DNA of 7,332 nt from Pseudomonadota bacterium (GCA_023387715.1 JAEWHQ010000266.1:1-7332), one strand, 5' to 3'. Numbered from the stretch's first letter, positions 1-7,015 are shown. Made by a program: numbers and translations. The notes: generated by a model not told the origin, from the letters alone.

Positions 1-712
1 TTATATGTGGGCAGGCTCGCATCACCTCCATTACACCGCTTTGCCGCATTGGGTGCAAACGCTCGGCATGACCTTTTCTATTGTGCTTCTGGTTCCCTCA
101 TGGGCATCGGCAGGCAATGCGCTGGCAACCCTCAATGGTGCCTGGGGCAAGGTTCGCGATGATGCAACATTGCGCTTCATGATGGTGTCGGCAGTTTTCT
201 ATGGGCTGACCACCTTTGAAGGCTCTTTCATGGCCATCCGTTCGGTTAATTCCCTGTCGCACTATACGGACTGGACTGTCGGGCATGTGCATGTGGGGGC
301 GCTGGGCTGGGTCGCAATGATCACTTTCGGCTCGTTTTATGCACTGGTGCCATGGATGTGGAAGGTGAAAACGATGTATTCGCCTAAGCTCATTGAGGTG
401 CATTTCTGGCTCGCGCTGACCGGCACCTTTATCTACATTTTCGCGATGTGGAATTCAGGCATTATTCAGGGTCTAATGTGGCGTACTTATAATGAAAGCG
501 GCACGCTCAGCTATTCATTTATCGAGAGTATGGAAGCCATGCATCCTTATTACATCGCGCGTGCGGTGGGTGGTTTGTTCTTCCTCAGCGGTGCAGCCGT
601 CTGTGCCTATAATATCTGGATGACGATCCGCATGGCGCGGCAGAATGCAGCAAGTGATCATTTGTCTGCCGATGTGCCAGCCCATGCCGTTTCCTTGCAG
701 GCGGGGGAATGA
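1..712 (+). CDS. ccoN: cbb3-type cytochrome c oxidase subunit I CcoN (C-terminal part, 5' truncated by the window edge)
   Basis: This is the catalytic heme-copper subunit of cbb3 oxidase, an inner-membrane protein that reduces oxygen to water at a heme b3-CuB centre and pumps protons. The reading frame is open through the left edge, so about 236 residues, roughly the C-terminal half, are present. The first complete codon (bases 2-4) is Tyr. By alignment from memory with the Pseudomonas stutzeri enzyme, it is the tyrosine that is cross-linked to a CuB histidine. The motif HHLHYTALP follows, and its HH pair (bases 20-25) supplies two CuB ligands. Further on, [20 protein letters not shown] carries the HxH heme ligands at bases 284-292 (b3, then low-spin b). 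Several hydrophobic helices and the family motif [14 protein letters not shown] complete it. Two family prolines appear as serine (GSHHLHY, FEGS). The stop overlaps the ccoO start as ATGA. Family assignment is essentially certain. Confidence 0.97.
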   Translation, partial: YMWAGSHHLHYTALPHWVQTLGMTFSIVLLVPSWASAGNALATLNGAWGKVRDDATLRFMMVSAVFYGLTTFEGSFMAIRSVNSLSHYTDWTVGHVHVGALGWVAMITFGSFYALVPWMWKVKTMYSPKLIEVHFWLALTGTFIYIFAMWNSGIIQGLMWRTYNESGTLSYSFIESMEAMHPYYIARAVGGLFFLSGAAVCAYNIWMTIRMARQNAASDHLSADVPAHAVSLQAGE

Positions 713-1461
713 ACATGCCGAAACTGCACAAAAAACTGGAAAGAAGTGCCATCGGCTTTGTTGTTGCCATTATTGTTGTGGCCTCTATCGGTGGTTTTGT
801 TGAAATCGCACCGCTTTTCACTATCAATGAAACGGTGGAAGACGTGCCTGATATGCGCGTTTACACACCACTGGAACTGGCAGGCCGTAATATTTACATC
901 CGCGAAGGTTGCTATGCCTGCCACTCGCAAATGATCCGAACATTGCGCGATGAGGTGGAGCGTTACGGGCCTTATTCATTGGCAGTGGAATCTTCTTATG
1001 ATCATCCGATGCTGTGGGGCTCAAAACGTACAGGCCCTGATCTGGCGCGGCTGGGGGACAAATACACCGATGCATGGCATGTGGCGCATTTGATCAACCC
1101 GCGTGATGTGGTGCCGCAATCTGTGATGCCGCGTTATGGCTGGTTGATGAAAAATTCGCTGCGGATTGATGATCTATCCAACCATCTGGCAGCGCAGCGC
1201 GCAGTTGGCGTGCCCTATACGGATGCGATGATTGCCAATGCCGAAGCGGATGCTTACGGACAGGCTCACCCTAATAGTTCGCGTGCTGAAGGCGTTGCCG
1301 AACGCTATGGCGAAAACACCAATATCCGTGTTTTTGACGGTGATGAAGAACGCCTGACGGAGATGGATGCGCTTGTGGCTTACCTGCAAATCTTAGGCAA
1401 GCTGACAGATGCCGCGCATGTGGAAGCAGCGGAAAGATTGGAGGAAAATCATGGAAATTAG
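709..1461 (+). CDS. ccoO: cbb3-type cytochrome c oxidase subunit II CcoO (monoheme cytochrome c)
   Basis: CcoO is the membrane-anchored c-type cytochrome that passes electrons from CcoP to CcoN. The 250-residue protein has an uncleaved N-terminal helix at about residues 14-35, then a periplasmic domain. The family signature [20 protein letters not shown] contains the heme c site C68-Y-A-C71-H72. Other family motifs are [13 protein letters not shown], the [12 protein letters not shown] block and QSVMPRY, whose M140 is the likely distal heme ligand. Length is normal for the family. The start is at an ATGA overlap with the ccoN stop. A second in-frame ATG at 715 would give a protein two residues shorter and has GGGGG at a better distance (703-707), so the exact start is open between these two. 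The 3' end overlaps ccoQ by 11 bases. Confidence 0.97.
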   Translation: MNMPKLHKKLERSAIGFVVAIIVVASIGGFVEIAPLFTINETVEDVPDMRVYTPLELAGRNIYIREGCYACHSQMIRTLRDEVERYGPYSLAVESSYDHPMLWGSKRTGPDLARLGDKYTDAWHVAHLINPRDVVPQSVMPRYGWLMKNSLRIDDLSNHLAAQRAVGVPYTDAMIANAEADAYGQAHPNSSRAEGVAERYGENTNIRVFDGDEERLTEMDALVAYLQILGKLTDAAHVEAAERLEENHGN

Positions 1462-1621
1462 TCATGAATTTTTCGTCGCCTTCTCGAAAAGCTGGGGCCT
1501 GTTTTATCTGATTGCGATGGGCATTGGTGTGCTGATCTACGCTTTGCGCCCTGCTAATCAGCAACAGTTTCAACGGGCAAAACACAGCATCCTAGATCAA
1601 GACGATCGTCCAAAGGCATAG
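1451..1621 (+). CDS. ccoQ: cbb3-type cytochrome c oxidase subunit CcoQ (FixQ)
   Basis: CcoQ is the small non-catalytic subunit that stabilises the cbb3 complex, mainly its association with CcoP. The product has 56 residues. One transmembrane helix lies at about residues 15-32 (LFYLIAMGIGVLIYALRP), followed by a polar cytoplasmic tail ending DDRPKA, which matches the usual CcoQ tail with its acidic DDRP-type end. The ATG at 1451 is chosen over an in-frame ATG at 1409 because it has a strong GGAGGA ribosome binding site at 1440-1445 with 5-base spacing, and because the longer form would add 14 polar residues encoded inside ccoO. It overlaps the end of ccoO by 11 bases and lies 13 bases before ccoP. 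Confidence 0.93.
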   Translation: MEISHEFFVAFSKSWGLFYLIAMGIGVLIYALRPANQQQFQRAKHSILDQDDRPKA

Positions 1622-1634
1622 TCGGGGCATTGTT

Positions 1635-2513
1635 ATGGCAATTAAAAAACTGGATCCGGTGACTGGTCAGCACACGACCGGTCATGAGTGGAATGGTATT
1701 GAGGAATTGGATAATCCGGTTCCGCGTGTCGTAAAATTCTTCCTGATCGTGACGACGCTCTTTGGCATTGTTTATTGGGTGTTGATGCCTGCATGGCCGT
1801 TGGGTGTTACTTATACCAAAGGTCTGCTGGGCATTGATCAGCGCGATACGGTGACACAGAAAGTACAACAAGCCGCTGTTTCCCGCTCTGTCTGGATGAA
1901 CCAGATCGCCGAGAAAGACTTTGCCGATATTTTGGCTGATACCGGTTTGATGGCCCATGTGGAGGCCACCGGCCGCACGCTTTTCGCTGATAACTGTTCG
2001 GTCTGCCATGGTACTGGCGGAACCGGGGGGCCCGGCTTTCCTAACCTCACGACTTCCAGCTGGTTGTGGGGCGGAGAGCCGGATGCCATTGCCGAGACAA
2101 TTCGTGTCGGGATTAATTCCTCTCATCCTGAAACACGCATGTCTCAAATGCTGGCTTTCGGGCAGGATGATGTGTTGCAGCGCAACGAAATTATGGATGT
2201 CGTTGCTTATGTGCGCTCATTATCCGGCTTGGAACCAGCTGAAAAAGAGCCTGAAAAGGTCACTGCAGGTGAAGCGATTTTTGCTGAAAATTGCGCCGCC
2301 TGTCACGGTGATGATGCGACCGGCAGCACCGATGTGGGTGCACCGGATCTGACCGATGAACACTGGATTTATGGCGGCGGCCTGCAATCGGTTTATACGT
2401 CCGTTTATTCCGGCCGTCAGGGGCAGATGCCTGCCTGGGAAGGGCGTTTTACTCCGGCTGAAATCAAGCTTTTGACGGCCTATGTCAGTACGCTCAGATT
2501 GGGGGCGCCATGA
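1635..2513 (+). CDS. ccoP: cbb3-type cytochrome c oxidase subunit III CcoP (diheme cytochrome c)
   Basis: CcoP is the diheme subunit that accepts electrons from soluble or membrane cytochrome c and hands them to CcoO. The 292-residue protein has the typical N-terminal segment (GHEWNGIEELDNPVPR, residues 17-31), one membrane helix at about 32-51, the MPAWPL turn, then two periplasmic cytochrome c domains. Heme sites are C121-S-V-C124-H125 and C220-A-A-C223-H224. Likely axial methionines are M169 in the first domain (ETRMSQM) and M265 in the second (GQMPAW). The WLWGG and WIYGGG repeats are the usual CcoP counterparts in each domain. Length is normal. GGGG at 1624-1627 precedes the start by 7 bases. 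The stop forms an ATGA overlap with the following small gene, which points to translational coupling. Confidence 0.97.
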   Translation: MAIKKLDPVTGQHTTGHEWNGIEELDNPVPRVVKFFLIVTTLFGIVYWVLMPAWPLGVTYTKGLLGIDQRDTVTQKVQQAAVSRSVWMNQIAEKDFADILADTGLMAHVEATGRTLFADNCSVCHGTGGTGGPGFPNLTTSSWLWGGEPDAIAETIRVGINSSHPETRMSQMLAFGQDDVLQRNEIMDVVAYVRSLSGLEPAEKEPEKVTAGEAIFAENCAACHGDDATGSTDVGAPDLTDEHWIYGGGLQSVYTSVYSGRQGQMPAWEGRFTPAEIKLLTAYVSTLRLGAP

Positions 2514-2704
2514 CAATATTGGTGCCGAAAATCCGCAATCCATGGCGCGTAACAGGATTGTTGATCGCGTTCGCAGTGGTGGTGCTGTTTGTCGTCGCCA
2601 ATGCGCATTTGATCCATGTTGCACAAAAATCGCAACCGGATTGTGTCCCTCATGCCAAATCAGGCAGCGACGGCGCACATCGTGCCGCACGCTCCTCCTG
2701 TTGA
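2510..2704 (+). CDS. Small single-helix membrane protein with C-terminal Cys, cbb3 operon accessory candidate
   Basis: This 64-residue protein has no function I can name. A basic N-terminus (K7, R9, R13) is followed by one strong hydrophobic helix at about residues 14-32, then a short polar tail. The tail is rich in potential metal or redox ligands: H33, H36, C45, H48 (as CVPH), H57 and a terminal C64. Positive charges favour the N-terminus inside, which would put the tail in the periplasm, but the tail is also basic, so topology is not settled. I have a general recollection of similar short proteins with SQPDCVPH and an RAARSSC-like end in proteobacteria, unverified here. The gene starts in an ATGA overlap with ccoP and ends 13 bases before the next gene. 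Its ribosome binding site is poor (GGGGG, 4-base spacing), so translation probably depends on ccoP. A role in copper handling or oxidase assembly is inferred from position and residues only. It is too short to be an intact CcoH. Confidence 0.8.
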   Translation: MTILVPKIRNPWRVTGLLIAFAVVVLFVVANAHLIHVAQKSQPDCVPHAKSGSDGAHRAARSSC

Positions 2705-2709
2705 AGGAG
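2692..2709 (+). promoter_or_regulatory. Possible ribosome-binding-site hairpin before the DUF2189-like gene
   Basis: A strong Shine-Dalgarno sequence AAGGAG lies at 2704-2709, 8 bases before the ATG at 2718, and this decides that start. Its AGGAG core (2705-2709) is complementary to two overlapping upstream copies of CTCCT (2692-2696 and 2695-2699), giving perfect 5-bp stems with loops of 8 or 5 bases. The upstream CTCCT copies and the stop codon (2702-2704) belong to the end of the small gene. A ribosome finishing that gene would therefore open the stem and free the site. The complementarity is seen directly; the coupling role is inferred, and a stem this short could be marginal. Confidence 0.35.
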
Positions 2710-2717
2710 TAATCATT

Positions 2718-3500
2718 ATGATGATTGAACAATTGGAGATGTCCGAGCCGCCATTGGTTGGCAGTCGTAACCGTCATTTGCCCGCAACTGCCGCCTTTGG
2801 CTGGCTTGCCGCCGGATGGCGCGATTTATGGCAATATCCAGTAGGCAGCCTGATTTATGGTGTGCTGGTGTTTGCAGTTTCCATTGCTGTTGTTTGGGGG
2901 CTGTTGCGCTTTCATCTGGATTACATCCTTTTTCCGGCTATCTCAGGTTTTATGGTCATCGGCTCTTTATTCGCGATCGGACTTTATCAAAAGAGCCGTG
3001 ATTTAGAGGAGGGCAAGCCGACAAGCTTTGCGCGTATTCTGATGGTGCGGGCTGCTTCCGGCTCACAGCTGTGGTTCACCGGTGTCATTTTATGTGGCCT
3101 TTTGCTGCTATGGATGCGCGCGGCGGTGATTATTTATGCGCTTTTTTTCGGTCTTAATCCTTTCCCGGGTGTGGAAGGTGTGGTGAAAATGCTTGCAACC
3201 ACCCCTGAAGGCTGGGGCCTAATGGTGTCAGGCATCAGTGTTGGCGGGCTTTTTGCCGCTTTTGGTTTTGCCATCAGCATGTTTGCCATTCCGATGTTGC
3301 TGGCAGAAGAAACCGATTGTTTTACCGCGATGGGTACCAGCATATCGCTTGTCTGGAATAATTTGCACGTAATGCTGGTTTGGGGCGCGATTGTCGTTGC
3401 GCTTTTTCTGCTTAGCTGTGCCACCGGCTTTTTAGGCTTGATTGTGATTTTTCCGCTTTTGGGGCATGCCAGCTGGCATTGCTATAAGGCAATCAGATGA
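2718..3500 (+). CDS. DUF2189-like integral membrane protein in the cbb3 operon
   Basis: This 260-residue polytopic inner-membrane protein resembles the uncharacterised DUF2189 family; that match is from memory of its motifs. After a polar N-terminus come FGWLAAGWRDLWQYPVGSL (residues 27-45), then about five or six hydrophobic segments (roughly 46-63, 69-90, 117-143, 166-195, 215-247). Conserved-looking loops are GLYQKSRDLEEGKP (88-101), AIPMLLAEETD (190-200) and PLLGHASWHCYKAI near the C-terminus. There are no heme-binding CxxCH sites and no CxxC pair, so it is neither a CcoG ferredoxin-like protein nor a cytochrome. Upstream in-frame ATGs exist, but the chosen start has AAGGAG at 8-base spacing; a second ATG follows immediately at 2721. 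The stop overlaps the ccoI start as ATGA, tying its expression to the copper ATPase. A role in oxidase assembly or copper supply is inferred from position alone. Confidence 0.88.
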   Translation: MMIEQLEMSEPPLVGSRNRHLPATAAFGWLAAGWRDLWQYPVGSLIYGVLVFAVSIAVVWGLLRFHLDYILFPAISGFMVIGSLFAIGLYQKSRDLEEGKPTSFARILMVRAASGSQLWFTGVILCGLLLLWMRAAVIIYALFFGLNPFPGVEGVVKMLATTPEGWGLMVSGISVGGLFAAFGFAISMFAIPMLLAEETDCFTAMGTSISLVWNNLHVMLVWGAIVVALFLLSCATGFLGLIVIFPLLGHASWHCYKAIR

Positions 3501-5737
3501 CTTGTTGTTCGGCTGTTGATGCTGCTTCTCTGCCAGATATAACAAGCGCGCTTGTGGAAGAACAATTAATGGTCAGCCGTGAAGTGCGGCCCGGCATTCG
3601 TGAAAGCGAATTGTCCGTCACAGGCATTCATTGCGCCAACTGCATCCGCGCCATTGAAAGCGGCATGATGAAGCTAAATGGCGTGGAAAGCGTGCGGGTC
3701 AACCTTTCCACCAAACGCGTCAATGTGCATTGGCAGGTTAAGCAGGCACCTGATCTGATAGCCGCTTTGACGCGGATTGGCTTTGCCGGCAATTTCACCG
3801 AACCGGAGCGCAAAGCGCGTGATCCAGAGCTCCGTCGTCTGGTCTTGGCGCTGGCGGTTGCCGGTTTTTGTTCAATGAATGTAATGATGTTTTCGGTTGG
3901 TGTCTGGGCGGGTGCAGATCCGGCCACTCGCCATGCATTTCACTGGATATCGGCATTTATCGCACTGCCATGTGTGCTTTATTCGGGGCGCATTTATTTT
4001 CACTCGGCATGGACCGCATTGCGGCACGGGCGCACCAATATGGATGTGCCAATTTCCATCGGCGTTATTCTGGCCTATCTGCTTAGCCTTTATGACACGA
4101 TTTATAATGGCCCGCATGCCTATTTCGATGCAGCCACATCGCTGCTTTTCTTCCTGCTGATTGGCCGCACATTGGATTATATGATGCGTGAAAAAGCACG
4201 CAGCGCAGTTGAAGGGCTGATGAGGCTGGTGCCCAATGGTGCGACCATTGAAACTGATGATGGCAGACGTTCTTATTTGCCGATAGACCAGATCAAAACC
4301 GGTATGCGTATTGTGCTGGCGGCTGGCGACCGTGTGCCGCTTGACGGCGAAATTGTCGAAGGTGTTTCTGAATTGGATTGCGCGATTGCAACCGGTGAAA
4401 GTGCGCCCAGACATGTGTTTACGGGGATGAGCGTTCAGGCAGGCATGCTTAATTTGAGCGCACCATTGATTGTCAAAGCAACGGCAACCGTCAAAACGTC
4501 ATTTCTTGCGGAAATGGTTAGACTGATGGAAGCTGCCGAAGGCGGACGTGCGCGGTATCGGCGAATTGCTGACCGTGCGGCAGAGCTTTATTCGCCGGTT
4601 GTGCATACGGTCGCCTTTGCTACTTTTCTTGGCTGGTTTATTGCTACGGGTGATTGGCATCAGGCAATTACGATTGCAATTGCAGTGTTGATTATCACTT
4701 GTCCTTGCGCGCTTGGCCTTGCCGTGCCGATTGTGCAGGTTGTTGCTGCGCGGCGTTTGTTTGAAAATGGCATTTTGGTTAAAGACGGCTCAGCCATTGA
4801 GCGGATGAATGCGATTGATACGGTTGTTTTTGACAAGACCGGCACGCTGACTTTGGGCAAGCCAGTTGCTGCTATGATGCCGGTGATGGTTGATAAGCTT
4901 CATATTGCAGCAGCAATGGCGCGACAGTCCAGACATCCTTATTCAAAAGCGATTGCTGCACAACTTCACGCGATGCCTGACGATATTTCTTTAGGACAGA
5001 TCAGCGAGCAATCAGGTTTGGGGATGGAAGCGCGCATTGGCGCTGATCTTTACCGTTTAGGGCGGGCAGAATGGGCGCTTGATGCTGATGAATTGGCGGA
5101 TAATGCCGGCACTGTTTTTTCATGTAATGGCAAACTGGCGGCCTCTTTTTTCTTTGAAGATATTTTGCGCCCTGATGCAGCGCAAACCGTTGAAATGTTG
5201 CAAAAAGCGAATGTAAAAATTGTGCTACTCTCCGGTGATGAAGAAAAAGCGGTTGCTCGTGTTAGTGATGATCTCGACATTGATGATTTTGCCGCGCGTT
5301 TATTGCCAGCGGACAAGGTCGCGCGCTTGAAGCAATTGGAAGCGCAAGGGCACCGCACATTGATGGTGGGGGATGGTCTTAATGATGCGCCGGCTTTGGC
5401 GTCGGCTTATGTATCAATGGCGCCCGCAAGTGCGGCGGATATTGGTCGCAATGCGGCTGATTTTGTCTTTCTGCACAAAAGCCTTGGTGCTGTGACCGCG
5501 GCTTTATCAATTGCACAAGGCGCTGCCAAACTGGTGCGGGAGAATTTCGCTTTGTCTATTCTTTACAATGCCATTGCGCTGCCGATTGCAATTGCTGGCT
5601 ATGTCACGCCGCTGATTGCTGCCCTTGCTATGTCGGTTTCATCGATAATGGTGGTTGGTAATGCGCTGCGTTTGAAAACAGGGCGTGTGCAAAGGGTGAC
5701 AAGGCAGGCGCGCTCTGGCGCAAAGGTTTTAAGATGA
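3497..5737 (+). CDS. ccoI: Copper-transporting P1B-type ATPase CcoI (FixI) for cbb3 oxidase assembly
   Basis: CcoI (a CopA2-type pump) exports Cu(I) from the cytoplasm for insertion into the CuB site of CcoN. The 746-residue protein has an N-terminal CC (residues 3-4) and a heavy-metal-associated domain at about 37-100 with the GIHCANC site (C46, C49). Two membrane helix pairs follow at about 113-230. The actuator domain carries TGES (299-302). The transport helix has CPC at 402-404, the phosphorylation site is D446 in DKTGT, the nucleotide domain has SRHP (H480, P481), and the hinge is GDGLND at 625-630. The last two helices carry YN (690-691) and MxxSS (M712, S715, S716), which with CPC fit Cu(I) specificity. 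AAGG at 3486-3489 precedes the start by 7 bases. Length and all catalytic motifs are intact. Its place directly before ccoS separates it from housekeeping CopA pumps. Confidence 0.97.
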   Translation: MTCCSAVDAASLPDITSALVEEQLMVSREVRPGIRESELSVTGIHCANCIRAIESGMMKLNGVESVRVNLSTKRVNVHWQVKQAPDLIAALTRIGFAGNFTEPERKARDPELRRLVLALAVAGFCSMNVMMFSVGVWAGADPATRHAFHWISAFIALPCVLYSGRIYFHSAWTALRHGRTNMDVPISIGVILAYLLSLYDTIYNGPHAYFDAATSLLFFLLIGRTLDYMMREKARSAVEGLMRLVPNGATIETDDGRRSYLPIDQIKTGMRIVLAAGDRVPLDGEIVEGVSELDCAIATGESAPRHVFTGMSVQAGMLNLSAPLIVKATATVKTSFLAEMVRLMEAAEGGRARYRRIADRAAELYSPVVHTVAFATFLGWFIATGDWHQAITIAIAVLIITCPCALGLAVPIVQVVAARRLFENGILVKDGSAIERMNAIDTVVFDKTGTLTLGKPVAAMMPVMVDKLHIAAAMARQSRHPYSKAIAAQLHAMPDDISLGQISEQSGLGMEARIGADLYRLGRAEWALDADELADNAGTVFSCNGKLAASFFFEDILRPDAAQTVEMLQKANVKIVLLSGDEEKAVARVSDDLDIDDFAARLLPADKVARLKQLEAQGHRTLMVGDGLNDAPALASAYVSMAPASAADIGRNAADFVFLHKSLGAVTAALSIAQGAAKLVRENFALSILYNAIALPIAIAGYVTPLIAALAMSVSSIMVVGNALRLKTGRVQRVTRQARSGAKVLR

Positions 5738-5895
5738 GCAGCCTTATTTTTCTGATCCCGATTGCATTGATTTTAGGCGGGGTCGCCTTGGCTGCTTTTT
5801 TCTGGACGCTCAATAATGGTCAATATGAAGATATGGAGGGTGCAGGCCACCGTATCTTTATTGATGATCAGGATGAAACAATTTCTGAGCCATGA
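5734..5895 (+). CDS. ccoS: cbb3-type oxidase assembly protein CcoS (FixS)
   Basis: CcoS is a small membrane protein needed for maturation of cbb3 oxidase; in Rhodobacter its loss leaves CcoN without heme and CuB. The product has 53 residues: one helix at about 2-24 (begins MSSLIFLIPIAL), then the family pattern FFWTLNNGQYEDMEGAGHR and an acidic stretch FIDDQDE. The pattern W-x(4)-GQYEDMEG and the DD near the C-terminus are typical of CcoS, and length is normal. The start overlaps the ccoI stop as ATGA, and AAAGG at 5722-5726 gives a ribosome binding site with 7-base spacing. It is the last recognisable gene of the operon. Confidence 0.95.
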   Translation: MSSLIFLIPIALILGGVALAAFFWTLNNGQYEDMEGAGHRIFIDDQDETISEP

Positions 5896-6021
5896 GAAAA
5901 GCGCTGACGATAAATATGCGGGTTTTATGTTTGGGTTGTAATGGTTTTGGCTAATACTGATACTTTTTTGATGTGTGCTATATTGGCTTTATTCATTGTT
6001 TGATCATTTAAAATATGGCTT
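5896..6021. other. Convergent intergenic gap between ccoS and the hydrolase gene
   Basis: The two transcription units face each other across about 126 AT-rich bases. I looked for a stem followed by a T-run on either strand and found none convincing. A T6 run at 5964-5969 has no good stem before it, and AAAAGCGC (5897-5904) pairs only imperfectly with GCGGGTTTT (5918-5926). A 20-codon frame starting in an ATGA overlap with the ccoS stop (5892-5954) has no family features and is probably chance. Confidence 0.5.
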
Positions 6022-7002
6022 TCACTGAGAATTCGTCACGTAGGAACTAACATTATCAGCCGCAAGCTGAGTGTTTATCCATACAGACGCTTGGCTCAGA
6101 ACAGAGTTCATATGATTTTGCCCTTGTGGGTCATTCATGCCATGATCATGGCCAGAGAGTTCCCAATAAGTCAGATTGCAACGGTTCTTCTGTTGAAAAG
6201 CTTCAACCGCTTGGCGGGCACTTTGAGCCGGCGCAGACGTATCGGCACTGCCATGCAACAATAAAATAGGTGCATTGATCTTTAGCATGTCATCAAGTGC
6301 TTTATAATCAATGGAATTTGCCCAATATTTATAGCTGTAACCAAAAAGCATTTTATCGCTATTTTTGTTTTCTCGGACATCCTTGAATAGTGCATCAATA
6401 TCAGGCCGTTGGGCTTCCGGTACGTTTTTTTGCTCCATATCCATCAAAATAGATGCTTTTACCTGTTCGCCAAAGGTCATGCCACCGCCTGTTGAAATAA
6501 GGATGACACCACTGGTCGAAATGCGCGAGGCGACGCGCACGGCGATGTCGCCGCCTTCTGAACCGCCTAGCAGGACAAGGCGGCCACTCCACCATTTCGC
6601 ATCAGCCAATTCTTTGAAAACTTGCAAGTAATCAGCGACACGTTGATCATGTGTGCTGTTTTGATGGTACTCTGGCGGGCAATCTTGAAAATATCCTTCT
6701 TCAGTTTCAGCCTGATAATTGGGATGGATGCCGTATTTTTCTACTGTAAGACTGGCAAAATCGCCAAAAGCAGAGCGTATCATCTGCATGTTTTTATTGC
6801 GCGTTGTTGGCTCGCAACCAGAGCCTTGCATCAAAACAATCAGATCAGCTTTACCTGACGATTTTTCCGGCATGTCTAAAGACCAGTAAATGGTGCTTTT
6901 ATCAGGGCGCTTTGTTTCATGCATTACAGCACTGGCATTGAGTGGCAACATCAACAGGCTAAAGGCTGCTGCCATGACTGTGCTGAAAATTTTAAAATGC
7001 AT
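6022..7002 (-). CDS. Exported alpha/beta-hydrolase (serine hydrolase fold)
   Basis: This 326-residue protein looks like an alpha/beta-hydrolase of the dienelactone hydrolase/prolyl-oligopeptidase type, substrate unknown. A signal peptide spans residues 1-25: MHFK, a hydrophobic core, and LNASA before V26 as a signal peptidase I site, so it probably acts in the periplasm. MQGSGC (58-63) sits where the oxyanion-hole strand loop is expected. LLGGSEGGD holds the nucleophile elbow G-x-S-x-G with S148. LLLHGSADTSAP offers the acid D254, and SGHDHGMND offers the histidine H285 or H287. Cysteines at 63, 108 and 275 could form a disulfide. The start at 7002 is preferred because GAGGAG lies 7 bases upstream and it places the signal peptide at the N-terminus; an upstream in-frame ATG at 7035 would add 11 residues and lacks such a site. 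It is visibly more AT-rich than the cco genes, transcribed toward them, and has no evident functional link. Confidence 0.9.
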   Translation of the reverse strand: MHFKIFSTVMAAAFSLLMLPLNASAVMHETKRPDKSTIYWSLDMPEKSSGKADLIVLMQGSGCEPTTRNKNMQMIRSAFGDFASLTVEKYGIHPNYQAETEEGYFQDCPPEYHQNSTHDQRVADYLQVFKELADAKWWSGRLVLLGGSEGGDIAVRVASRISTSGVILISTGGGMTFGEQVKASILMDMEQKNVPEAQRPDIDALFKDVRENKNSDKMLFGYSYKYWANSIDYKALDDMLKINAPILLLHGSADTSAPAQSARQAVEAFQQKNRCNLTYWELSGHDHGMNDPQGQNHMNSVLSQASVWINTQLAADNVSSYVTNSQ

Positions 7003-7009
7003 TGTAAAG

Positions 7010-7015
7010 CTCCTC
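7010..7015 (-). promoter_or_regulatory. Ribosome binding site of the hydrolase gene
   Basis: CTCCTC on the plus strand reads GAGGAG on the minus strand, 7 bases before the ATG at 7002. This is a near-ideal Shine-Dalgarno site and is the main reason for choosing this start over the ATG at 7035. Confidence 0.8.

Noticed and set aside
1554..2147. Long minus-strand frame (197 codons) opposite ccoP
   Set aside because: It is the antisense shadow of ccoP, which has intact heme motifs and family-wide similarity.
2220..2777. Minus-strand frame (185 codons) across ccoP, the small gene and the DUF2189-like start
   Set aside because: It spans several real plus-strand genes and their junctions and has no recognisable protein features.
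5892..5954. A 20-codon frame starting in an ATGA overlap with the ccoS stop, containing CLGC
   Set aside because: It continues the overlap pattern of the operon but is very short, has no hydrophobic segment or recognised family, and its ATGA arises simply from the CCATGA at the ccoS end.
5998..6013. TTGATCATTTAAA considered as an FNR/FixK box
   Set aside because: Only the first half-site fits TTGAT; the second half does not match ATCAA or TCAA, and it lies in a convergent gap where an activator site for either gene makes no sense.
6056..6070. TCAGC/GCTGA stem near the 3' end of the hydrolase, considered as a terminator
   Set aside because: It lies inside the coding region, the stem is only 5 bp and no T-run follows in the direction of transcription.
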